Shown here: positions 8,264-14,151 of the stretch, piece by piece
Position numbering within the stretch: the first letter of the stretch is position 1
How the letters are laid out: each line of letters opens with the position of its first letter
Notes under the pieces: model-generated
What the model saw: the letters and a program-made list of their open reading frames with translations, nothing else
Database searches by the model: none
Told to the model about the DNA's origin: nothing
Source of the DNA: CAITSH01 sp945892985
GTDB lineage: Bacteria; Pseudomonadota; Gammaproteobacteria; Burkholderiales; SG8-39
DNA: 18,968 nucleotides
Assembly: GCA_945892985.1 (NCBI GenBank)
Contig: CAMDDU010000064.1
Span: forward strand, 1-18,968
Reading direction: 5' to 3'
Made by a program: the position numbers and the translations under genes

Positions 8264-8292
8264 TTTATATGTCTTATATAAGATATAAGATA
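8264..8292 (-). promoter_or_regulatory. Possible promoter of the gntR gene
   Basis: On the minus strand TATAAA (8269-8264) could be a -10 box. Seventeen bases upstream stands TATCTT (8292-8287), a poor -35. The palindrome at 8272-8283 would lie between the two, a classic position for autorepression. The region is so AT-rich that other -10 choices are possible. Confidence 0.3.
8272..8291. promoter_or_regulatory. Palindromic operator candidate in the gntR-mdh intergenic region
   Basis: TCTTATATAAGA at 8272-8283 is a perfect 12-base palindrome. It is followed at once by a second ATAAGAT, so the ATAAGAT heptamer occurs twice in tandem (8278-8284 and 8285-8291) and CTTAT half-sites can pair with either copy. 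It lies inside the putative gntR promoter and six bases upstream of the mdh -35 box. Short palindromes next to their own gene are typical of GntR-family operators, so binding by the adjacent regulator is the natural inference. Confidence 0.6.
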
Positions 8293-8296
8293 GTTA

Positions 8297-8325
8297 TTGA
8301 CACCCCTTTTTAGAGCGCCTAACAT
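8297..8325 (+). promoter_or_regulatory. Sigma70 promoter of the mdh-mch-prp operon
   Basis: TTGACA (8297-8302, perfect -35) and TAACAT (8320-8325, good -10) are separated by exactly 17 bases, the best promoter in the window. Transcription would start near 8332, leaving a leader of about 124 bases before mdh. The palindrome just upstream of the -35 box could allow repression or activation. Confidence 0.75.
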
Positions 8326-8349
8326 TTACAGAACTTTGCACAAGTGCAC

Positions 8350-8394
8350 TGCAGCATTACGCTGGAAAAGCTCGCTTTCAGCTCGGCCGCTGCA
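8350..8394 (+). other. Nested hairpin in the mdh leader
   Basis: TGCAGC (8350-8355) and GCTGCA (8389-8394) pair as an outer stem. Inside, GCTG-AAA (8361-8368, one bulged G at 8365) pairs with TTTCAGC (8376-8382). The structure lies in the predicted 124-base leader and is followed by an A-rich stretch, not by Ts. It could affect translation or stability of the long transcript. It does not match a riboswitch class I know. Confidence 0.4.
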
Positions 8395-8455
8395 AAAAGA
8401 ACCGCCGCACCGCATAATCACAACCCTTCAAAATTCTTTCCCCTCGGAGCCCATC

Positions 8456-9445
8456 ATGGCCAAGTCCCCCGTTCGTGTTGCAGTCACCGGCGCCGCCGGC
8501 CAGATTGGCTACAGCCTGCTGTTTCGTATCGCCAGTGGCGAAATGCTTGGCAAAGACCAGCCGGTGATCCTGCAAATGCTCGAAATTCCCGACGAAAAAG
8601 CGCAAAACGCGCTCAAGGGCGTGATGATGGAACTCGATGACTGCGCCTTCCCGCTGCTCGCCGGCATGGTCGCCGCCTCTGACGCCAAGGTCGCCTTCAA
8701 GGATGTCGATGTGGCCCTGCTCGTCGGCGCCCGCCCGCGCTCCAAGGGCATGGAACGCAAAGACCTGCTTGAAGCCAACGGCGCCATCTTCACCGTTCAG
8801 GGCAAAGCCCTCAACGAGGTCGCCAAGCGCAGCGTCAAGGTTCTCGTGGTTGGCAACCCGGCCAACACCAACGCCTACATCGCCATGAAATCGGCACCCG
8901 ACCTGCCCAGCGGCAATTTCACCGCCATGCTGCGTCTTGACCACAACCGCGCCCTGTCGCAACTGGCCACGCGCACCGGCAAACCGGTCGATGCAATCGA
9001 GAAGATGGTCGTCTGGGGCAACCACTCGCCAACCATGTATCCGGACATTCGCTTCGCCACCATCGCCGGTACCGCCGCCAAGACGCTGGTCAACGACGAA
9101 ACCTGGTATCGCGACACCTACATTCCGACCGTCGGCAAGCGCGGCGCCGCCATCATTGAGGCACGCGGCCTGTCCTCGGCCGCATCGGCCGCCAACGCCG
9201 CCATCGACCACATCCGCGACTGGACGCTGGGCACCAACGGCAAGTGGGTCACCATGGGCATCCCCTCCGACGGCAGCTACGGCATCCCCGAAGGCGTGAT
9301 GTACGGCGTGCCGGTGACCTGCGCCAACGGCGCCTACACGCGCATCACCGGCCTCGAAATCGACGCCTTCAGCCGTGAAAAAATGGATTTCACCCTGAAA
9401 GAGTTGCTCGAAGAGCGCGACGGTGTGAAGCATCTGCTCGGCTAA
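8456..9445 (+). CDS. mdh: Malate dehydrogenase (NAD-dependent)
   Basis: Reversibly oxidises malate to oxaloacetate with NAD in the cytoplasm. The 329-residue protein belongs to the lactate-dehydrogenase-like MDH group common in betaproteobacteria. It has the nucleotide-binding GAAGQIGYSL (Gly12, Gly15, Gly18), the active-site loop GARPRSKGMERKDLL, GNPANTNAYIA and the catalytic His190 in WGNHSPTMYPD. ATG 8456 is preceded by CGGAG at six bases, and the protein begins MAKSPVRVAVTGAAG as in relatives; the longer open frame from 8297 is leader sequence. It is the first gene of the right-hand operon and supplies oxaloacetate both for GltA and for the methylcitrate synthase downstream. Confidence 0.97.
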   Translation: MAKSPVRVAVTGAAGQIGYSLLFRIASGEMLGKDQPVILQMLEIPDEKAQNALKGVMMELDDCAFPLLAGMVAASDAKVAFKDVDVALLVGARPRSKGMERKDLLEANGAIFTVQGKALNEVAKRSVKVLVVGNPANTNAYIAMKSAPDLPSGNFTAMLRLDHNRALSQLATRTGKPVDAIEKMVVWGNHSPTMYPDIRFATIAGTAAKTLVNDETWYRDTYIPTVGKRGAAIIEARGLSSAASAANAAIDHIRDWTLGTNGKWVTMGIPSDGSYGIPEGVMYGVPVTCANGAYTRITGLEIDAFSREKMDFTLKELLEERDGVKHLLG

Positions 9446-9461
9446 GCGGAAAGCTCCCCCG

Positions 9462-9644
9462 ATGAAATATTCCGGTCGCTGCCGGAGCATGCTTTGTGCC
9501 CCGGCCAGCAATCCGCGCTTTCTTGAGAAGGCGGCCAGAGTGGCCGCCAACGATCACCCGATCGAACAGATGCACGTGGTGGCGGCACGGCGCGTGATCG
9601 GCCGCGTCGAAGCCATCGAGAAAACTCACTCCGCGCAAGCCTGA
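9462..9644 (+). pseudogene. Remnant of a CitE/HpcH-type lyase gene, internally deleted (tentative)
   Basis: A 60-codon frame between mdh and mch. Residues 7-24 (CRSMLCAPASNPRFLEKA) resemble the opening strand and helix of HpcH/HpaI/CitE lyases (the RSLLFVPG-type start). The last part (DHPIEQMHVVAARRVIGRV) resembles their C-terminal tail. The roughly 200 residues between, including all catalytic positions, are absent. The simplest reading is an in-frame deletion of a gene once about 270-290 codons long. Its stop overlaps the mch start by one base (TGATG), the kind of coupling kept from an intact operon. Codon use is like its neighbours. It could instead be a real small protein; the assignment rests on short similarity judged by eye. 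Confidence 0.5.
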
Positions 9645-10702
9645 TGAAGCCGCGCCGCGGAAATTTCTTCGAGGATTTCCGCCTTGGACAGCAGATGGTC
9701 CACGCCACGCCACGCACGCTCGGCGAGGGCGACAGCTCCCTTTACATGGCACTGACCGGGGCCCGCCACGTCCTGCCCTCGTCACGGCCGGTCGCCCATT
9801 CCCTCGGTTATCGCGACCGTCCCATCGACGACCTGCTGGCCTTTCATGTGGCCTTCGGCAAGACCGTGCCGGACATCTCGCTCAACGCCATCGCCAACCT
9901 CGGTTACGCCGATGTGCGCTTCTTGCTGCCGGTCTACGCTGGCGACACACTCAGCGCCAGCTCCGAGGTCATAGGACTGAAACAAAACACCAGTGGCAAA
10001 TCGGGCGTGGTCTGGGTGCGCTCCACCATCAACAACCAGAACCAGCAAACGGTGCTCACCTGGGTGCGCTGGGTCATGGTGCACAAGCAGGACGCGACCG
10101 CACCGGCGCCCGCGACGCATGTGCCGCCCTTGAGCGAATTTGTCGCCCCGCAGGCACTGTGCATACCGCCGGGCTTTGACGCCTCCGGATTTGCAACAAT
10201 CGCCACGAGCGACGGCCATTGGTGGGACGACTACGAAACGGGCGAGCGCATCGACCATCCCTCGGGCATGACCGTGGAAGAAGCCGATCACATGCTGGCG
10301 ACGCGACTCTATCAAAACAACGCCCGCGTGCACTTTGACGCCCTGGCCATGAAGGACTCGCAATTCGGACGACGCCTGGTGTATGGCGGCCACGTCATGT
10401 CGGTTTGCCGGGCGCTCTCCCACGACGGACTGGAGAACGCGCTCATCATCGCCGCCATCAACGGCGGCAGCCATGTCGCCCCGACCTTCGCCGGCGATAC
10501 GCTGTACGCGCTGAGCGAGGTGCTGGACAAATGGGAGCTGCCCGGCCGCCGTGATATCGGCGCCCTGCGCCTGCGCTTGGTCGGCGTGAAGAATCTCCCG
10601 GTCGCCGAAGTGGTCACCGTAAGGAATAACAGCGGCGGCTACCACGCCCACGTTGTACTCGATCTCGATTACACAGTGCTGATACCAAGGAAGTCCTCAT
10701 GA
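9644..10702 (+). CDS. mch: Mesaconyl-CoA hydratase (beta-methylmalyl-CoA dehydratase), double MaoC domain
   Basis: Reversibly hydrates mesaconyl-C1-CoA to erythro-beta-methylmalyl-CoA, a step of the ethylmalonyl-CoA pathway and of the 3-hydroxypropionate bicycle. The 352-residue protein matches the Mch family in length and text: GNFFEDFRLGQQMVHATPRT at the N-terminus, then FHVAFGKTVPDISLNAIANLGYA, and a second hotdog domain from about residue 193 (WWDDYETGERIDHP). The second domain holds NNARVHFD (Asn225-Asn226, His230) and RRLVYGGHVMS. The end, VVLDLDYTVLIPRK, is also typical. It overlaps the upstream remnant by one base and the next gene by four (ATGA). Its substrate is inferred from family likeness; a related enoyl-CoA substrate cannot be excluded. 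Confidence 0.88.
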   Translation: MKPRRGNFFEDFRLGQQMVHATPRTLGEGDSSLYMALTGARHVLPSSRPVAHSLGYRDRPIDDLLAFHVAFGKTVPDISLNAIANLGYADVRFLLPVYAGDTLSASSEVIGLKQNTSGKSGVVWVRSTINNQNQQTVLTWVRWVMVHKQDATAPAPATHVPPLSEFVAPQALCIPPGFDASGFATIATSDGHWWDDYETGERIDHPSGMTVEEADHMLATRLYQNNARVHFDALAMKDSQFGRRLVYGGHVMSVCRALSHDGLENALIIAAINGGSHVAPTFAGDTLYALSEVLDKWELPGRRDIGALRLRLVGVKNLPVAEVVTVRNNSGGYHAHVVLDLDYTVLIPRKSS

Positions 10703-11688
10703 AACGCGTTCATCCCAGCGAAGCCCTGTTCCGGGGTGAAAAACCCTTTCCGGTCATCCCGTCCTGCGAGCACTTCGCCGGCAGTGAGAAACTTATAGTC
10801 AAGGCGTTCGAATTGCAGGACAAACTCGGCCCGATCTTCGACATCACCTGCGACTGCGAGGACGGCGCCCAGGCCGGCAAGGAAAAAGAGCACGCCGAAA
10901 TGATCGTGCGCATGCTCAACTCGCCGGCCAACAAGCACAAGCAGGCCGGCGTGCGCATGCACGACCACACGCATGCGCACTGGAAAAAGGACGTCGACAT
11001 CCTGGTTTCGGGCGCCGGCAACCTGCTCGCCTACATCACCATCCCAAAACCAACAGCGGCCTCGCAAGTGGCGGAGATGGTCGATTACATCCAGAAATGC
11101 GCGGCAAACCACGGCGTCAAGCGTGCCATCCCGCTGCACGTGCTGGTGGAAACCCACGGCGCACTGCGCGATGCGCAGGCGATCGCCGCATTGCCCTGGC
11201 TGCAGGTGCTCGATTTTGGCCTGATGGACTTTGTCTCCGGGCACCACGGCGCGATCCCCGCGGCCGCCATGCGCTCACCGGCGCAGTTCGACCACAAGTT
11301 GCTCGCACGCGCCAAGACCGAAGTGGTCGCGGCGGCGCTCGCCAACGGCATCGTGCCGGCACACAACGTCACGCTCGACCTGAAAAACCCGCACACTGCC
11401 TACAACGATGCCTACCGCGCCCGCCACGAGTTCGGCTTTTTGCGCATGTGGTCGATCTACCCGACACAAATCCAGTCCATCGTCGACGCGATGAAGCCCG
11501 ACTACTCCGAGGTCCAGGACGCGGCCAACATCCTGCTCGCGGCGCAAGCGGGCGAATGGGGGCCGATCCAGTATGCCGGCGAATTGCACGACCGCGCCAC
11601 TTACCGCTACTTCTGGGAAATCCTGCAAAAAGCCAGGGTCACGGGCGTAACCATTTCCGAACAGGCCGCCAAGGCGTTTTTTGCCTGA
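10699..11688 (+). CDS. CitE/HpcH-family lyase, probably malyl-CoA/beta-methylmalyl-CoA (or citramalyl-CoA) lyase
   Basis: Metal-dependent C-C lyase of the HpcH/HpaI/citrate-lyase-beta superfamily, 329 residues. Visible features are DITCDCEDGAQAGKE (Glu54-Asp55), Arg86 in GVRMHD, and the metal pair Glu151 (LHVLVETHGAL) and Asp177 (LDFGLMDFVSG), spaced 26 residues apart as in the family. A C-terminal lid-like part follows, including WSIYPTQIQSIVDAM. The neighbour mch makes beta-methylmalyl-CoA lyase the favoured role, giving glyoxylate plus propionyl-CoA; citramalyl-CoA cleavage is the main alternative. AAGGAAG seven bases upstream of ATG 10699 lies inside mch, and the two genes overlap by four bases. 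It precedes prpB by 36 bases. Substrate cannot be fixed from sequence alone, so no symbol is given. Confidence 0.85.
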   Translation: MKRVHPSEALFRGEKPFPVIPSCEHFAGSEKLIVKAFELQDKLGPIFDITCDCEDGAQAGKEKEHAEMIVRMLNSPANKHKQAGVRMHDHTHAHWKKDVDILVSGAGNLLAYITIPKPTAASQVAEMVDYIQKCAANHGVKRAIPLHVLVETHGALRDAQAIAALPWLQVLDFGLMDFVSGHHGAIPAAAMRSPAQFDHKLLARAKTEVVAAALANGIVPAHNVTLDLKNPHTAYNDAYRARHEFGFLRMWSIYPTQIQSIVDAMKPDYSEVQDAANILLAAQAGEWGPIQYAGELHDRATYRYFWEILQKARVTGVTISEQAAKAFFA

Positions 11689-11724
11689 GTCGGGCTGATA
11701 AACTTTAACCTGAGAGAATCCAAA

Positions 11725-12618
11725 ATGACCCAATCCCTTTCAGCCGGAGCGAAATTCCGCGCCGCACTCAAGTCGGAAAAGCCGCTGCAATGCATAGGCG
11801 CCATCAACGCCTATCACGCACGCATGGCCGAGCGCAGCGGCTACAAATCCATTTACCTGTCCGGAGGCGGCGTCGCCGCGGGCTCGCTCGGCCTGCCCGA
11901 CCTGGGCATCTCCAATCTTGATGACGTGCTCACCGACATCCGCCGCATCACCGACGCATGCTCGCTGCCGCTGCTGGTGGACGTGGACACCGGTTTTGGC
12001 GCCAGCGCCTTCAACGTCGGACGCACAGTCAAATCGCTGATCAAGTTCGGCGCCGGCGCGATGCACATCGAAGACCAGGTCGGCGCCAAGCGCTGCGGCC
12101 ACCGCCCGGGCAAGGAGCTGGTCACGCAAACCGAAATGGTCGATCGCATCAAGGCCGCGGTCGATGCGCGCACCGACCCGGATTTTTTCATCATGGCCCG
12201 CACCGACGCCCTCGCCGTCGAAGGCCTGCAGTCGGCGATCGACCGCGCCTGCGCCTGCGTCGAAGCCGGTGCCGACGGCATTTTTCCCGAAGCCATGACC
12301 GAACTTTCCATGTACAAACAGTTCGCCGATGCGGTGAAGGTGCCCATCCTTGCCAACATCACCGAGTTTGGCTCGACGCCGCTGTTCACCCTGGATGAGT
12401 TGCGCTCGGCCGATGTCGCCATCGCGCTCTACCCGCTGTCGGCGTTCAGGGCGATGAATGCGGCGGCGCTCAATGTCTACCAGACCGTGCGCAAGGAAGG
12501 CACACAGAAAAACGTCGTCGGCACCATGCAAACACGCAACGACCTGTACGACTATCTCGGCTACCACGCCTACGAACAAAAACTTGACTCACTGTTTGCC
12601 AAGGAGAAAAGCAAATGA
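11725..12618 (+). CDS. prpB: 2-methylisocitrate lyase
   Basis: Last enzyme of the 2-methylcitrate cycle; it splits 2-methylisocitrate into pyruvate and succinate. The 297-residue protein (E. coli 296) is of the isocitrate-lyase/PEP-mutase superfamily. It has the active-site motif KRCGH at 122-126, metal-site aspartates at Asp59 (GLPDLG), Asp86 and Asp88 (LVDVDTGFG), and SGGGVAAGSLGLPD near the N-terminus. GAGAG upstream of ATG 11725 serves as a ribosome site. prpC starts within its stop codon (ATGA, four-base overlap), showing a translationally linked prpBC pair. Methylisocitrate rather than isocitrate specificity follows from the short form and from the prpC neighbour. Confidence 0.96.
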   Translation: MTQSLSAGAKFRAALKSEKPLQCIGAINAYHARMAERSGYKSIYLSGGGVAAGSLGLPDLGISNLDDVLTDIRRITDACSLPLLVDVDTGFGASAFNVGRTVKSLIKFGAGAMHIEDQVGAKRCGHRPGKELVTQTEMVDRIKAAVDARTDPDFFIMARTDALAVEGLQSAIDRACACVEAGADGIFPEAMTELSMYKQFADAVKVPILANITEFGSTPLFTLDELRSADVAIALYPLSAFRAMNAAALNVYQTVRKEGTQKNVVGTMQTRNDLYDYLGYHAYEQKLDSLFAKEKSK

Positions 12619-13790
12619 GCACCGCTGAAGCACGCCCGGCCGAACCGAATCCCAACGCGCCCAAAGCCAAAAAATCCGTCGCCCTGTCCGGCGTCACCGC
12701 CGGCAACACGGCGCTGTGCACCGTCGGTCGCAGCGGCAACGACCTGCACTACCGCGGCTACGACATCCTTGAATTCGCCGACGACGCCCAGTTCGAGGAA
12801 ATCGCCCACCTGCTGGTGCACGGCACCCTGCCCAACGCCGCGGAACTGGCCGGTTACAAACTCAAACTCAGGGCCTTACGCGGCCTGCCGGCGAGCCTCA
12901 AAGCGGCGTTAGAGTGCGTGCCGGCCTCGGCGCACCCGATGGACGTGCTGCGCACCGGTTGCTCGCTGCTTGGCAACATGGTTCCGGAGAAGGACGACCA
13001 CAACATCCCGGGCGCCAAAGACATCGCCGACCGCCTGATGGCTTGCTTCGGCTCGATGCTGCTCTACTGGTACCACTTCGCCTTCAACGGCCGGCGCATC
13101 GAAGTCGAGACCGACGATGACTCCATCGGCGGACACTTTCTGCACCTGCTGCACGGCAAGACGCCATCCGCATCGTGGGTGCGCGCCATGCACACCTCGC
13201 TGATCCTGTACGCCGAGCACGAGTTCAACGCGTCCACCTTCGCCTGCCGCGTCATCGCCGGCACCGGCTCGGACATGTACTCGGCCATCACCGGCGGCAT
13301 CGGCGCGCTGCGCGGACCCAAGCACGGCGGCGCCAACGAAGTCGCCTTTGAGGTGCAAAGCCGCTACGCCGGCCCCGACGATGCCGAAGCCGACGTCGTG
13401 CGCCGCATCCAGAACAAGGAAATTGTCATCGGCTTCGGCCACCCCGTCTATACCATCGGCGACCCGCGCAACAAGGTGATCAAGGAAGTCGCACGCACTC
13501 TGTCGAAGGAAAGGAACGACATGAAGTTGTTCAACATCGCCGAGCGGCTCGAAACGGTGATGTGGCGCGAGAAAAAAATGTTCCCCAACCTGGACTGGTT
13601 CAGCGCCGTGTCCTACAACATGATGGGCGTGCCAACCGCGATGTTCACGCCGATTTTTGTCGTCAGCCGCACCTCGGGCTGGGCGGCACACGTCATCGAG
13701 CAGCGCATAGACGGCAAGATCATCCGCCCCACCGCCCATTACACGGGACCGGAAAACCAGAAGTACCTGCCGCTTAAATCACGCAAGTAA
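12615..13790 (+). CDS. prpC: 2-methylcitrate synthase
   Basis: Condenses propionyl-CoA with oxaloacetate to 2-methylcitrate. The 391-residue protein is a short citrate-synthase-family enzyme lacking the N-terminal beta domain that gltA in this window has. The catalytic residues are His237 (GPKHGGANE), His276 (GFGHPVYTIGDPRN) and Asp327 (NLDWFSAVSYN). The opening SGVTAGNTALCTVGRSGNDLHYRGYDI is typical of PrpC. AAGGAG lies eight bases upstream of ATG 12615 inside prpB. The first ~20 residues (rich in Ala, Pro, Lys) are a variable tail. Located between prpB and a broken small gene, it is the entry enzyme of the cycle and competes with GltA for oxaloacetate. Confidence 0.95.
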   Translation: MSTAEARPAEPNPNAPKAKKSVALSGVTAGNTALCTVGRSGNDLHYRGYDILEFADDAQFEEIAHLLVHGTLPNAAELAGYKLKLRALRGLPASLKAALECVPASAHPMDVLRTGCSLLGNMVPEKDDHNIPGAKDIADRLMACFGSMLLYWYHFAFNGRRIEVETDDDSIGGHFLHLLHGKTPSASWVRAMHTSLILYAEHEFNASTFACRVIAGTGSDMYSAITGGIGALRGPKHGGANEVAFEVQSRYAGPDDAEADVVRRIQNKEIVIGFGHPVYTIGDPRNKVIKEVARTLSKERNDMKLFNIAERLETVMWREKKMFPNLDWFSAVSYNMMGVPTAMFTPIFVVSRTSGWAAHVIEQRIDGKIIRPTAHYTGPENQKYLPLKSRK

Positions 13791-13822
13791 GCACCACGCA
13801 AGCCTTCAACAAGGAGTCCGCC

Positions 13823-14085
13823 ATGGCTACCGCACAACCCGCCTGCAAGCTGCCACGCTGCAACAGTGCGTCGAACTACTGGAAGCGCGCCGCCTGCTGC
13901 TGTGCGACGAACTGCAGCTCTACGCACGTCCCGTGGCGGCCTGCGATGCGGACTTCAATGCGCTGCTGGTGGAACGCACCGCCGTCGTGCAGGCCCTGGC
14001 GCAACTGCGTCCGATCAACCGCGCCGAAGTCAACATTTCCAGCCGCCGTGAAGACCACCTCACCCTGAGCTACCCCGCACACTGA
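13823..14085 (+). pseudogene. Small unknown gene broken by a one-base frameshift near its 5' end
   Basis: AAGGAG (13811-13816) stands six bases before ATG 13823, an excellent start. The ATG frame reads MATAQPACK and then turns into an implausible Cys/Trp-rich string. From about 13849 the frame one base back reads a natural protein: AATLQQCVELLEARRLLLCD and so on, ending SSRREDHLTLSYPAH with TGA at 14083-14085 and strongly biased, neighbour-like codon use. That second frame has no ATG, GTG or TTG start. Loss of one base near 13848 explains both. The restored product would have about 87 residues: helical, charged, without membrane segment or signal. I do not recognise the family. A sequencing error or programmed frameshifting are alternatives, but no classic slippery heptamer is visible. 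Confidence 0.7.
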
Positions 14086-14096
14086 CCCGCATCACC

Positions 14097-14125
14097 TTTC
14101 ACTTTTCACTCCTTCACTCCTTCAC
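14097..14125 (+). repeat. Short TTCAC-type tandem repeat upstream of prpD
   Basis: TTCAC recurs at 14098, 14105, 14113 and 14121, with steps of 7, 8 and 8 bases; the last two units are the exact octamer ACTCCTTC in tandem. The 66-base spacer between the broken small gene and prpD consists mostly of this. Similar words occur in the gltA-sucA spacer. Confidence 0.6.
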
Positions 14126-14151
14126 CCATAAACAACAGCAAGGTAACCCGC

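Noticed and set aside
8378..9550. 390-codon open frame on the minus strand opposite mdh
   Set aside because: It mirrors mdh in a GC-rich genome. Composition (Gly/Ala/Val/Asp/His-rich) is typical of an antisense frame and no family likeness is seen.
13823..13860. Programmed -1 frameshift in the small gene
   Set aside because: No X-XXY-YYZ slippery heptamer or strong downstream stem is seen; a simple one-base loss is more economical, though not excluded.
13866..14051. 61-codon frame in the third phase inside the broken small gene
   Set aside because: It is Arg/Gly-rich out-of-phase text; the neighbouring phase ending at 14085 has much better codon bias and a natural protein look.
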